A stretch of 64,000 nt of DNA from Prochlorococcus sp. AG-347-K10. Its GTDB lineage: Bacteria > Cyanobacteriota > Cyanobacteriia > PCC-6307 > Cyanobiaceae. Below are positions 31,972-40,875 of the stretch, in pieces. The notes beneath the pieces are model-generated. The model was not told where the DNA came from. It saw only the letters and a list, made by a program, of their open reading frames with translations, and did no database searches. Numbering within the stretch: position 1 is the first letter of the stretch; every line of letters starts with the position of its first letter. The stretch is taken from the NCBI GenBank assembly GCA_003278955.1, contig QCCB01000006.1, forward strand, positions 1 to 64,000, in the 5' to 3' direction. Both the position numbers and the translations under genes were made by a program.

Positions 31972-33252
31972 ATGGACGTTTTAGCAACTAACAATCATAA
32001 TAAAATTCATTTAGTAATTGGACCAAGTTCTTCAGGGAAAAGTACTTATATCGTAAGCAACTGCAAAGGATTAGAAGTGATCATGGCATATGAATTCGAC
32101 AAGAAGATGCTGAAAGATGAAAATGTTGTGGTCCATTATAATTCTTTCAGGGGATATTCGAACTCGGTTGAAAATATATCCAGAAAAATAGAAGAAGATT
32201 CAATATTTGCAAAAATATTAAATTCGGGTTTACAAGTTCGCGCATCTGTTATTGTCTGTTCTAAAAGTTGTTTAATTAAGCGTGCAGCATTGCGGAAGGA
32301 AATTGAACCTGGGCTAAGAAAAATGAAAAGCAAATATCCTGATGAAAAAATAATCGAATTAATAAATGTAGTTAATTTAAGAGATCACTATAGTGAAATT
32401 ATCGATTTGTTGCGCCAAAGTTCTGTTGAATTCGAATTAGTAAATTCAAATAGGGATTTCCAAGTAATTCATGAGAAACATCTGCCTGAAGTAATTAAGT
32501 TGCAGCGTCCTGATTATACTAAAGAGGAAGTTCAAGAAATATTAGACAAATATCATTTTGAATACCATTCCATTCAGCTACCTTATGGCTTAAAGACTAA
32601 GGGATCGCCGAGAGATTACAGTATTTTTGAAGGAATTAACTTTAAATCTAAAACCGTTTTGGATGTCGGCTGTGGTTACGGCTCGATGAGTTTTTATGCT
32701 GAAGGGAAAGGCGCAGCTGATATTAAAGGAATTGAGCTTAAGATGCATAGATATATTGGCGGCATCATTTTAAAGAATATACTAGGTTCAATTGTAAAGT
32801 TTGAAAAATTTAACTTATTTGAGACAGATTTCAGTAAAAAATTTGATATTGTAATTCTATTAAATGTTATTCATCATCTACCTGATCCGTTTTTTGCTCT
32901 TAGAAAGCTTGTAGAAATGTCAGGAGATGTTTTTATTCTTGAATTCCCGACGCTTGATGATCCTAAATTTAAATCTACATTGATTTCGGAACAAGGTTCT
33001 ATGTTGAATTCTATAGTATTTCGGATTAAAAATCGGATAAGAAGTTTTTCTAAAAAATTTGTCAAACAAGACGAAAATGAGCTTCCTGTTGTAGGAATAA
33101 GCTTAAAAAGCAAAAAACAAACATTTGTATTCAGTCGAAAAGGGATTGAAAGATATATGAATCAAATTGCCCCAGAGTTTGATCTTGAATTTAGGCAATC
33201 TAATATAAATAATTCTAGGGTTGTTTTGATCGCCAGAAGGGATAAAACCTAA
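31972..33252 (+). CDS. P-loop NTPase / SAM methyltransferase fusion
   Basis: 426 aa, two parts. Residues 17-25 are a Walker A (GPSSSGKST) in a kinase-like N-terminal domain of about 170 residues. The C-terminal half has the class I methyltransferase motif VLDVGCGYGSMSFYAEGKG (about 228) and an Asp/Asn motif IVILLNVIHHLPDP. The product acted on is unknown. It sits alone in accessory sequence between a gene remnant and a palindrome, so transfer is plausible. No close family is recognised for the fusion. Confidence 0.78.
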   Translation: MDVLATNNHNKIHLVIGPSSSGKSTYIVSNCKGLEVIMAYEFDKKMLKDENVVVHYNSFRGYSNSVENISRKIEEDSIFAKILNSGLQVRASVIVCSKSCLIKRAALRKEIEPGLRKMKSKYPDEKIIELINVVNLRDHYSEIIDLLRQSSVEFELVNSNRDFQVIHEKHLPEVIKLQRPDYTKEEVQEILDKYHFEYHSIQLPYGLKTKGSPRDYSIFEGINFKSKTVLDVGCGYGSMSFYAEGKGAADIKGIELKMHRYIGGIILKNILGSIVKFEKFNLFETDFSKKFDIVILLNVIHHLPDPFFALRKLVEMSGDVFILEFPTLDDPKFKSTLISEQGSMLNSIVFRIKNRIRSFSKKFVKQDENELPVVGISLKSKKQTFVFSRKGIERYMNQIAPEFDLEFRQSNINNSRVVLIARRDKT

Positions 33253-33356
33253 GCTTCGAGCTTATATGTGCGAATTAATTAAGGGTAAGTATTTTTTAAA
33301 ATCTTTTTCAAAAAAAATAAACTTAATTCTGGATTTGAGACAAAAAATTTAATTTT

Positions 33357-33368
33357 GCTAGTACTAGC
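33357..33368. repeat. Perfect 12-bp palindrome GCTAGTACTAGC
   Basis: It lies about 100 bases after the methyltransferase gene and shares TTTTGCTAG with repeat loci A and B. Confidence 0.4.
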
Positions 33369-33457
33369 TTTTAACTATGCAAGTAGTAAGCGTTTCATAA
33401 AAAAACAGCTAATAAAAATAGATTTTATTTATGATATAAAAATTAAGGGAGGATTGA

Positions 33458-33835
33458 ATGTCTATCATTACCGACAATAAAGTGTTAGTAAATATTTACA
33501 GCGGTTTAGAATCCAAAAATAAAATAACTTTAGGTTTATTGGTTGCCCTTACTGCAGAAAAAAACGATCATAAAGTAACACTTTTTCTAGCAGGAGACGG
33601 AGTACAAATATTAAATTGCAAAAAAGCTGGTGAAATAGTTGGTCAAGGTACTGGAGATTTATACGAACATCTTCAAAATTTAAAGAATTCAAAAATTACC
33701 ATATATGTCTCAGGAATGTCTGCTAAATCTAGGGGTTACGATGAGAAGCTTCTAGATGGTTACAATGCAGAGTTTGTTATGCCAGATGTTCTAGTTGAAG
33801 AATCAATTAAAGCGGATAGCGTACTTTGCTATTAA
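33458..33835 (+). CDS. DsrE/DsrF-like protein
   Basis: 125 aa single-domain protein with the DsrE fold pattern (VLVNIYSGLESKNKITLGLLVAL, HKVTLFLAGDGVQIL, ITIYVSGMSAKSRGY). DsrE relatives relay sulfur, but the conserved cysteine used in sulfur transfer is not obvious; cysteines sit at ILNCKKAG and the C-terminal LCY. AGGGAGG precedes the ATG. Confidence 0.8.
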   Translation: MSIITDNKVLVNIYSGLESKNKITLGLLVALTAEKNDHKVTLFLAGDGVQILNCKKAGEIVGQGTGDLYEHLQNLKNSKITIYVSGMSAKSRGYDEKLLDGYNAEFVMPDVLVEESIKADSVLCY

Positions 33836-33903
33836 AAAAGGAGCTAATTGCTCATTATTGTAGTTTGACTGAAAATCAAAAATAATTGATTCAAGGTTCA
33901 AAT

Positions 33904-34332
33904 TTATCCCTCAGCGGGAACTAAAATTGGAACATCTTTTGCTCCTATTGCTGCAAACCAAACTATTGCATTATCAGTTTTTGCATTACCCATTGTATGT
34001 TTTGGTGTCTTTGGACCAACTATAAAAGTATCACCTGCTGTGTAGATAAGATCTTCCATCCCTTGTCTTTTGACAACTATCGTACCTTGTTCAACATTGC
34101 CTAATAATGGAATTGGATGAGAGTGGAGCGGAACTATCCCTCCTTCAGCTAACTCGACTCTTTGTAATCTTATTTCTGCTTTTCCTTTTGGGTATTTAAG
34201 AACATCTCCATCCATAGTCTCAGAACCTACAAAGACTTCTTGTACATCAACGGGAGATTCTGCAGCTATAGAAATATTAGGGTTGATAAGCATTAATGCA
34301 AAAACAAATGCTATTAATAAATTTTTCATCAT
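33904..34332 (-). CDS. Exported cupin-domain protein
   Basis: 142 aa. A signal peptide (MMKNLLIAFVFALMLINPNISIAA) is followed by a cupin core: GGIVPLHSHPIPLLGNVEQGTIVVKRQG and GDTFIVGPKTPKHTMGN, supplying metal-type histidines. Substrate unknown. Confidence 0.82.
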   Translation of the reverse strand: MMKNLLIAFVFALMLINPNISIAAESPVDVQEVFVGSETMDGDVLKYPKGKAEIRLQRVELAEGGIVPLHSHPIPLLGNVEQGTIVVKRQGMEDLIYTAGDTFIVGPKTPKHTMGNAKTDNAIVWFAAIGAKDVPILVPAEG

Positions 34333-34516
34333 GAATGTAAATTTATAGAAAATTATTTAGATTTATAGTATTTATTTTTTTCATTTTTGACAGTACTTGA
34401 TTTTACTTTTCAAGTTATTTAATCTAAAACCATTTTTTAAAAGTTTTTTATAAAGTTATTGAATTTTTATAAATAATTAGTGCAAACACCGATCAAAGTC
34501 ATTCTCATGAAATTTA

Positions 34517-35233
34517 TTAATTTAATTCTTTCATCAATAAATTCCAACCAATTGATGATGCATCCTTATGGAAGGATTCTCTTTCCTCGCACATAAAACC
34601 ATGATCAGCTCCTTTAACTTCAATATAAATAAATCTCTCTTCTAAAGGATCTAGTTTTTTAAATCTTTTTTTAATTTCTAATCTATCTTGTACGGGAATT
34701 AAATCATCTGAAGAACCACATATGAAGTTTAATTTTCCAGAAACTTTTTCTAGTAAATCAATAGGTGCAAAATTAGTATCCTTTCTTGGCGCAGTTACCC
34801 CTGCTCCATAAAAACAAAATGTACTATCTATTCCTTTTAAAGAAGAAGCTATAACTGCTGCATGACCCCCAAAACAAAATCCAATAATTGAGATTTTCTT
34901 TTTTGGATATTTTTCTTTAACCCAATTCAGAGCTGCAGAAATATCTTTAATAATATTTTTTGAAGTGGTTAAATTTTTATGATGCCTGCCTAATTTTAAG
35001 TCTGCTTCGCTGTATGATAAATCTAATTTTGGAGCTGTTCTACCGTAAAGAGGTAAGGCTAATACAGTTACATTTTGTTTAGCTAATTTTTCAGAAAAAC
35101 TTCTTATCCAGTGATTTATCCCAAACACCTCTGGTAAAACTATAGATATATATTTACAGTCACTACCTGAATCTACCCACCAAGATCTAAGAGGTAAATC
35201 ACCACTATAAACTTTTGTCCATTGACCTTTCAT
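34517..35233 (-). CDS. Dienelactone hydrolase family protein
   Basis: 238 aa alpha/beta hydrolase. The nucleophile elbow GFCFGGHAA carries cysteine, as in true dienelactone hydrolases; the Asp lies in GSSDDLIPVQDR and the His in VKGADHGFMCEER. Substrate unknown in Prochlorococcus. Confidence 0.85.
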   Translation of the reverse strand: MKGQWTKVYSGDLPLRSWWVDSGSDCKYISIVLPEVFGINHWIRSFSEKLAKQNVTVLALPLYGRTAPKLDLSYSEADLKLGRHHKNLTTSKNIIKDISAALNWVKEKYPKKKISIIGFCFGGHAAVIASSLKGIDSTFCFYGAGVTAPRKDTNFAPIDLLEKVSGKLNFICGSSDDLIPVQDRLEIKKRFKKLDPLEERFIYIEVKGADHGFMCEERESFHKDASSIGWNLLMKELN

Positions 35234-35545
35234 TAGTGATTAAATAAAAAGTTTTTGCCAGAAAAAAGAGGATTATGTTCCTCTTAGTTTAGCTTGATTG
35301 TAAATGTAAAATTTCCTTATTCGATTTTATAAATTAAATCTTAAATTAAGTAGAGAAACTTATATGGAACTCATTTTTATATAAGTTATATAAATCAAAT
35401 TAAGTAGTCTTTTTTACCAAATAAGTGTACCTGTTGCTAAATACATATATTTGTCCTTGAAAAGCCTCTGAAAAATACTTTTTCTTGAAATAAAGATTGA
35501 CAAGACATTCATAAAAAAAACTTTTATAAATCATTAACTTCTTTT
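35234..35545. other. 312-bp gene-free stretch
   Basis: No ORF of note. It holds the third copy of the hairpin/U-run repeat (35261-35305, about 30 bases upstream of the dienelactone hydrolase start on the minus strand); the rest is plain AT-rich sequence. Confidence 0.5.
35261..35305 (-). repeat. Hairpin/U-run repeat element, copy 3 (diverged)
   Basis: Minus strand: GCTAAACTAAGAGGA-loop-TCCTCTTTTTT. Same plan as copies at 31294 and 46672, with compensated changes in both arms (AGAGGA/TCCTCT against AGAGGG/CCCTCT), which supports selection for the stem. Confidence 0.55.
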
Positions 35546-35860
35546 ATGAATATGTTTCTAACCAACAAGACTCGTTTAAAAATTAAGGATATTGTAAAGA
35601 GGATTTCATTAGATAAACCTGTAGCATTGGAAGAAAGAATTTATGTAGAAAAGCTTGCAAAACATAATTCAACTATATGGACATGGCTTAAGAAAGCTAA
35701 TAGCTTGAGGAGATATGGCAAGCAAAAATCAGATGGAATAAATGGACTCATCCAGAATCTAGGCCTTGATGGCTTAGAAACTGAAAATCATTTTGATCCC
35801 AAAAATGATGATCTTGCTGATTGGTTTAGTGGATCTCCTGATTGGGTGAGGAGGAGCTAA
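35546..35860 (+). CDS. Conserved hypothetical protein, 104 aa
   Basis: Basic N-terminal half (KTRLKIKDIVKRISLDKPVALEERIYVEKLA) and acidic end (DPKNDDLADWFSGSPDWVRRS). No membrane helix. Typical of picocyanobacterial conserved hypotheticals. Confidence 0.68.
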   Translation: MNMFLTNKTRLKIKDIVKRISLDKPVALEERIYVEKLAKHNSTIWTWLKKANSLRRYGKQKSDGINGLIQNLGLDGLETENHFDPKNDDLADWFSGSPDWVRRS

Positions 35861-35887
35861 TTACCCTTACTTTAAAATGGATTCAAA

Positions 35888-36058
35888 TTAATAATGAAAA
35901 AAGGGAACATCCTCAACTTGTCTTGGAGCATAATCGCAAATACCGAATTGCATACATTCCATTTGAGCATCAGTTAGTTTTCTCTTAATTAATAACGTAT
36001 CAAACAAACCACTAAATTCATGTTGAATTTTATTTTTAATTAGATTTCCGTAAGTCAT
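35888..36058 (-). CDS. Microprotein family D, intact copy (56 aa, not in ORF track)
   Basis: MTYGNLIKNKIQHEFSGLFDTLLIKRKLTD...ICDYAPRQVEDVPFFHY. Soluble, with two cysteines. The remnant at 31844 shares its start. A motif about 45-70 bases upstream is shared with the 45661 gene. Confidence 0.65.
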   Translation of the reverse strand: MTYGNLIKNKIQHEFSGLFDTLLIKRKLTDAQMECMQFGICDYAPRQVEDVPFFHY

Positions 36059-36100
36059 AATTAACCTTCTTTTTAGAAATTATTTAGAATGAGTTATACA

Positions 36101-36131
36101 CAAGAATCAAGAGTTGTAATACCTAAAATAT
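36101..36131 (-). promoter_or_regulatory. Shared upstream motif, copy 1
   Basis: The minus strand reads TTTTAGGTATT...CTTGATT; the same block occurs at 45711-45740 at nearly the same distance from a minus-strand microprotein start. Confidence 0.45.
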
Positions 36132-36355
36132 AAACTATAAATTAATCAGTTTTAAATATTTCACTATATTCATAATCAGTATTTTTGCTCTAGGAAATTT
36201 CAATAAGCATCTTTATGTTGGACCAACTGATTGAGGGATAATTACATTAGTACGTTCAAAACGAAATACTTTAAAGACACAAAAAAGATCAACAACACTC
36301 TTTGGTTGGATAAATTAATTAATCAACTTGAAAAAAAATCAAAGGGAGTTTGATC

Positions 36356-36520
36356 ATGAATACATTTAGAAATAAACAATTCAAAAATGAATTAGATCCA
36401 AAGTATGCCTTTTATGATTGTCTTCGTAGTTGCGAAATTAAGATTAATACTGAAAAGCCTCTAGAAGAATGTGTCGAAAATTGTGAACCTAGATTATTAC
36501 CAGAGAATCTCGATGGCTAA
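36356..36520 (+). CDS. Twin-CX3C microprotein, 54 aa (not in ORF track)
   Basis: FYDCLRSCEIKINTEKPLEECVENCEP gives two CX3C motifs 15 residues apart. AAAGGGAG lies 8-10 bases upstream of the ATG. A similar twin-CX3C arrangement occurs in the protein at 60132-60341. Metal binding or disulfide pairing is inferred. Confidence 0.65.
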   Translation: MNTFRNKQFKNELDPKYAFYDCLRSCEIKINTEKPLEECVENCEPRLLPENLDG

Positions 36521-36600
36521 AAATAGGAATTTAAACTCTATTCAATAACTATTTTGACCTTATAGAGTTTTTATGTAGATTTAAGGAGGGTAATCTTAAG

Positions 36601-36756
36601 ACCAACCTCGCAATTGAGCTACTTCTTCTAATTATAATTTTAGTTAATTTTGGAGCGATCCTTACCGCTAAAATTTATTCACAATCACTAAAAGAAATTC
36701 AACTTAAGAGAATATTTTGTAGAGAATCTATAAGTAACCCATATTGTGTTTTTTGA
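36601..36756 (+). pseudogene. Membrane ORF lacking a canonical start
   Basis: The frame encodes a membrane helix (IELLLLIIILVNFGAILTAKIY) and a basic tail to TGA at 36754. A perfect AAGGAGG lies at 36583-36589, but no ATG, GTG or TTG follows in frame. Either a lost start or a rare start codon. Confidence 0.35.
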
Positions 36757-36823
36757 TAAATTAATTCCAAACTAATAGATCTCAAACTAGAGATCTAATA
36801 TTAAAAGTTAAAGTCCGCAAAAA

Positions 36824-36931
36824 CTAAAAATAAGGTGTATATGGTACTTCTGTTTTTAATGAATCTCCGTAGTAACTTTCAGCTGACTTTACCAAGATCC
36901 AATAAATGAAATTTAGAAATGATTTTTCCAT
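36824..36931 (-). CDS. Microprotein family C, copy 1 (35 aa, not in ORF track)
   Basis: MEKSFLNFIYWILVKSAESYYGDSL: the 39-aa product at 47878-47997 reads EKALVNFFYWLLIRSAESHYGESF. One membrane or amphipathic helix, then a conserved SAES-YG motif. Confidence 0.68.
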   Translation of the reverse strand: MEKSFLNFIYWILVKSAESYYGDSLKTEVPYTPYF

Positions 36932-37155
36932 AGGAATATCTATACCCTTTCCTTATTCAAATCAGAATTTAAAATAAAAACATCGTAGAAAATACTTAAC
37001 TGAAGAGATTTAGATTTTCTTAGTTAATTTGTGTTGGTTAGGTTTGTATGAAATGCTACTAAAGCTTGTCTTATCAACCGATTTGGTAATATTGCTCATT
37101 GATTCCTGTAATTTCAAAAGATATATTAAATGGATAATCTAAATATAAGAAATTT

Positions 37156-37275
37156 ATGAGTACTCAAAAAAGTCAAAGCCATAAAAGACAAGAGCAAAAT
37201 AATACAGAATGGTTAGATGAATTAATCAATAAAATTGAAAATATGAAAAATAAAATATCTAATACTTTTAACTAA
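37156..37275 (+). CDS. Microprotein family B, copy 2 (39 aa, not in ORF track)
   Basis: Variable polar start, then NTEWLDELINKIENMKNKIS shared with the gene at 29598-29735. Located upstream of the guanidine hydrolase operon but separated by 206 bases. Confidence 0.68.
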   Translation: MSTQKSQSHKRQEQNNTEWLDELINKIENMKNKISNTFN

Positions 37276-37481
37276 TTATTTCTTCTATCATTTATTCCGT
37301 TATTCAATATTTTAAATACTTTTGTAATTAAGCCGGCTGGTTTTTTTAATAAAGTAATTTATTTTATTTTTGCGAAAAGTTATTTAACAATGTTTAAATG
37401 AGAATCTTTTAAAGCAAGTTTATGGTTCATTTTTATTTTTATTGACAATATTGAAATAAGTGTAAAAAGAATTTTAAATTT

Positions 37482-38672
37482 GTGACTGCTGAATCATCTA
37501 AAAATCAAGACTTTATAAGGAAGCATCCCAGTGAAGGAATGGATGCTTTAGAAAAAGAATCAAAATTACCTTTGAAAGGATGGGAAACTGAGGTTGCCCG
37601 AGCAAAGGAATATGGTTTAGAAGGAGCAAAAAGTATTGTCGATAGAAATATATCTACATTTTCAAGAGGAGAATTACCCCATTTTGCAGGTATCAATACT
37701 TTCATGAAAGCTCCATATGTTGAAAATGTAAATGAAGTGGGAAATTATGATGTTGCGATCGTTGGTGTCCCTCATGATTCTGGAACTACTTATAGACCAG
37801 GGACAAGATTCGGACCTCAAGGAATAAGAAAAATTTCTGCTCTTTATACTCCTTACAATTACGAAATGGGAGTGGATCTGAGAGAGCAGATATCTATTTG
37901 TGATGTAGGAGATATTTTTACAATTCCAGCTAATAATGAAAAAAGTTTTGATCAAATTTCAAAGGGGGTTGCTCATATTTTTGCTAGCGGTGCATTTCCA
38001 ATTATTTTAGGTGGAGATCATTCAATAGGTTTTCCTACAGTTAGAGGAGTTTGTCGCCACTTAGGAGATAAAAAAGTAGGGATCATTCATTTTGATAGAC
38101 ATGTAGATACTCAAGAAACAGATTTAGATGAAAGAATGCATACCTGTCCATGGTTTCATGCAACTAATATGAAAAATGCACCTGCAAAAAATCTTGTTCA
38201 ATTAGGTATTGGAGGTTGGCAAGTACCAAGAGAAGGAGTGAAAATTTGCAGGGAAAGAAGTACAAATGTTTTAACAGTTACTGATATTTGTGAAATGGGA
38301 TTAAAAGAGGCCGCTGATTTTGCGATTGAAAAAGCTACTGATGGAACTGACTGCGTATATATTTCTTTTGATATTGATTGTATTGATGCTGGATTTGTCC
38401 CTGGAACTGGTTGGCCTGAACCTGGGGGTTTATTACCTCGAGAGGCATTAAAACTATTGGAGTACATTATCAGAAAAGTTAATGTATGTGGAATTGAGCT
38501 TGTTGAGGTTTCGCCTCCATATGATGTAAGCGATATGACAGCTTTATTAGCTACTAGAGTTATTTGTGATTCAATTGCACATCTCGTAGTAAGTGGTCAG
38601 CTTCCAAGAAAATCTAAACCAGAATGGATTTCAGATAAATGCAATATGTCAGTCGATCAAAAATGGAGATAG
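37482..38672 (+). CDS. gdmH: Guanidine hydrolase (Ni-dependent ureohydrolase)
   Basis: 396 aa, GTG start. Ureohydrolase metal ligands: GGDHS (His180), HFDRHVD (Asp205, His207, Asp209), SFDIDCID (Asp297, Asp299). It would often be annotated agmatinase (speB), but the ~85-residue N-terminal extension and HFDRHVDT, where agmatinases have HFDAHTD, fit the cyanobacterial guanidine hydrolase known from Synechocystis Sll1077. Adjacent hypA/hypB, known nickel loaders of that enzyme, make this the better call. The reaction is guanidine to urea and ammonium. First gene of a seven-gene operon. No guanidine riboswitch is recognisable upstream. Confidence 0.85.
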   Translation: MTAESSKNQDFIRKHPSEGMDALEKESKLPLKGWETEVARAKEYGLEGAKSIVDRNISTFSRGELPHFAGINTFMKAPYVENVNEVGNYDVAIVGVPHDSGTTYRPGTRFGPQGIRKISALYTPYNYEMGVDLREQISICDVGDIFTIPANNEKSFDQISKGVAHIFASGAFPIILGGDHSIGFPTVRGVCRHLGDKKVGIIHFDRHVDTQETDLDERMHTCPWFHATNMKNAPAKNLVQLGIGGWQVPREGVKICRERSTNVLTVTDICEMGLKEAADFAIEKATDGTDCVYISFDIDCIDAGFVPGTGWPEPGGLLPREALKLLEYIIRKVNVCGIELVEVSPPYDVSDMTALLATRVICDSIAHLVVSGQLPRKSKPEWISDKCNMSVDQKWR

Positions 38673-38678
38673 ATTTTC

Positions 38679-39035
38679 GTGCATGAAGTAGATATGACAA
38701 AATGCCTTATTCTTTCCATGGAAGAGTGGGCAGAGAAAAAAAATAAAAAAAAAATAGTTGTTGAAAAGATTAATCTTAAGATTGGGGAATTTACTTGCGT
38801 AGAACCAATATCATTAATTAATACTTTTAATGCTGCAGTATTGGGTTCTTGGTTAGATTCCTCTGAGATTACAATTGAGACAATACCTTTTGAAGGGAAA
38901 TGCTCTAAATGCAATAGATTATATTTTCCAAAGAAAGAGAATGGATATAAATCTCCATGTTGCAATTTTAATTTAGAGGAAATTATTAGTGGGAGGGAAT
39001 TAAAAATCGCATCTATTGATTTTAAAGAAAAGTAG
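38679..39035 (+). CDS. hypA: HypA-type nickel chaperone
   Basis: 118 aa from GTG, restoring the HypA N-terminus MHEVDM in which Met-His-Glu bind Ni2+. The zinc site is CSKCNRLYF...SPCC (CxxC and CC). Only six bases after gdmH. No hydrogenase is visible here, so its client is most likely the ureohydrolase. Confidence 0.9.
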   Translation: MHEVDMTKCLILSMEEWAEKKNKKKIVVEKINLKIGEFTCVEPISLINTFNAAVLGSWLDSSEITIETIPFEGKCSKCNRLYFPKKENGYKSPCCNFNLEEIISGRELKIASIDFKEK

Positions 39036-39075
39036 AAATTTAGTATCTAGAATAAAGACGTATTTTCAAATATAA

Positions 39076-39759
39076 ATGCATTTACCAATTTCAGACAAAA
39101 TTGAATTAAATATTCTTCATCAAAATAGTCATCAAGCTGAGAAAAATAAAATCAAGTTTAATAATTATAATTTGCTTTGCTTGAACATCATGAGTAGTCC
39201 TGGTGCAGGAAAAACGAGATTACTTGAAATAACTTTAGAAGATCTTTCAAAAAAATTTCACAGTGCTGTTTTAGAGGGTGATATGACCACTAATCTTGAT
39301 GCGGCAAGATTAGAAAAATTAAATATTCCAGTAGTACCAATTACAACTGGAAGAGCATGTCATCTCGATGCAAATATGGTTAGTGGAGGTTTGAAATTAT
39401 TAGAAAAAAAAATAAATCCTGATTTACTAGATATTTTGTTAGTGGAAAATGTAGGAAATTTAGTTTGTCCTGCAGAATTTGAGATTGGAGAACATTTTAA
39501 AGTTGCTCTTTTAAGTATTACCGAAGGTGAGGATAAACCTTTAAAATATCCAATAATGTTTAGAGAAGCAGATTTAATTTTGATAACTAAAGTTGATTTG
39601 TTACCCCATTTGAATTTTGATATTAACGAATTAAAATCGAACATAGCTTCAACTAACCCTAGGGCAAATGTGATAGAAATTTCTTCGATAACCAAGTCTG
39701 GATTCGATTTATGGCAAGATTGGATTAGTAAAAAGATTCTGAAATTTAAAAATAATTAA
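39076..39759 (+). CDS. hypB: HypB-type GTPase for nickel insertion
   Basis: 227 aa SIMIBI GTPase: MSSPGAGKTRLLE (P-loop), LEGDMTTNLDAARL, TTGRACHLDANMV with the metal Cys-His, VENVGNLVCPAEFEIGE and ITKVDLL. It lacks a long N-terminal His-rich nickel store. Partners HypA in metal delivery. Confidence 0.92.
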   Translation: MHLPISDKIELNILHQNSHQAEKNKIKFNNYNLLCLNIMSSPGAGKTRLLEITLEDLSKKFHSAVLEGDMTTNLDAARLEKLNIPVVPITTGRACHLDANMVSGGLKLLEKKINPDLLDILLVENVGNLVCPAEFEIGEHFKVALLSITEGEDKPLKYPIMFREADLILITKVDLLPHLNFDINELKSNIASTNPRANVIEISSITKSGFDLWQDWISKKILKFKNN

Positions 39760-39860
39760 TATTGATTAAGTAAGAGTAATCTCTTAAAAGTATCAGTCAT
39801 TACAACTTTAGATTTGCTTTTTCTTGAGTATTGATAATACGTAATATTTTTTTTTCAAAA

Positions 39861-40859
39861 ATGTTTAAAAAATTGAGAGTTTTCTTTGCCTCTTTGCTTG
39901 CTCTAATATTAGCGATTTCATTAAGTACACTATCAAGTCCTGCAGCTCCAAAAGGTGATCCAATCACTTTGGGATATAGTAACTGGGCAGGATGGTGGCC
40001 CTGGGCGATAGCTGTTGATCAAAAAATGTTTGAAAAAAATGGAGTTAATGTTCAGATGAAATGGTTTGATGGATATGTCCAATCCATGGAAACTTTTGCT
40101 GCTGGTAAAATTGATGGAAATTCACAGACTCTTAATGATACTATTTCGTTCTTGCCAGGAGAGAATGGAGGGGAAGTAGTTGTTTTAGTTAATGATAATT
40201 CTGCAGGGAATGACCAAATAATTGCAGATAAATCAATTAAAAGTGTTGCTGATTTAAAAGGTAAAACAGTAGCAGTAGAAGAAGGTGTTGTAGATGATTT
40301 TTTACTTGTTTTAGCTCTGAATGATGTTGGATTAACTAGGGATGATGTCATTATTAAAGGTCTTCCAACTGATCAGGCTGCAACTGCATTCGCAGCAGGA
40401 AAAGTTGATGCAGTTGGTGCATTCCCTCCATTTACAGGAACTGCAATGAAGAGGCCTGGAGCAAGAGTTATTGCTAGTTCAAAAGAATATCCTGGTGCAA
40501 TCCCTGATTTATTAGCAGTAAGCGGAGATTTGATTTCTGAAAGACCAGATGATGTTCAAAAAATTGTTAAAACATGGTGGGATGTAAGAGAATTCATGGA
40601 AAAAAATCCAAGAAAATCTGAAAAGATCATGGCAAAGCGAGCTGGGATCCCAACACGCGAATACAAACAATATAAAGGTGGAACTAGGTTCTTTTCTTTG
40701 GAAGAAAATTTAGAAGCTTTTAGTGATGGGTTCGGTATGAAATATATGCCTTATGCAGCGAAACAAATGGCAGACTTTATGGTAAAGGTAGGATTTATTC
40801 CTGAAAAACCAGATATGAGTAAATTATTTGACTCTTCGTTCGTTAAAAACATCAGTTAA
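39861..40859 (+). CDS. ABC transporter substrate-binding protein (NMT1/SsuA-type)
   Basis: Start moved from the track's TTG at 39831 to ATG 39861, which begins a clean signal peptide (MFKKLRVFFASLLALILAIS). 332 aa. The mature domain (LGYSNWAGWWPWAIAVDQKMF, SVADLKGKTVAVEEGVVDDFLL) belongs to the nitrate/sulfonate/taurine-like binding family. The operon context suggests a guanidino compound as ligand. Confidence 0.85.
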   Translation: MFKKLRVFFASLLALILAISLSTLSSPAAPKGDPITLGYSNWAGWWPWAIAVDQKMFEKNGVNVQMKWFDGYVQSMETFAAGKIDGNSQTLNDTISFLPGENGGEVVVLVNDNSAGNDQIIADKSIKSVADLKGKTVAVEEGVVDDFLLVLALNDVGLTRDDVIIKGLPTDQAATAFAAGKVDAVGAFPPFTGTAMKRPGARVIASSKEYPGAIPDLLAVSGDLISERPDDVQKIVKTWWDVREFMEKNPRKSEKIMAKRAGIPTREYKQYKGGTRFFSLEENLEAFSDGFGMKYMPYAAKQMADFMVKVGFIPEKPDMSKLFDSSFVKNIS

Positions 40860-40875
40860 TTAATACAAAATTAAA

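Noticed and set aside
33266-33352. 28-aa plus ORF after the methyltransferase gene
   Set aside because: ATG and stop exist, but there is no ribosome site, no paralogue and a low-complexity sequence; not supported enough.
37320-37350. Terminator at AGCCGGCT + T-run
   Set aside because: The palindrome has no loop and only 8 bases; too weak to call a terminator.
37276-37481. Guanidine-I (ykkC) riboswitch upstream of gdmH
   Set aside because: Searched by eye for conserved ACUAGGG/GGUCCGAGA-type blocks; none seen. A covariance-model search would settle it.
37505-37955. Minus ORFs opposite gdmH and similar antisense track ORFs (e.g. 7237-7515, 21424-21939)
   Set aside because: Shadows of strongly supported genes on the other strand.
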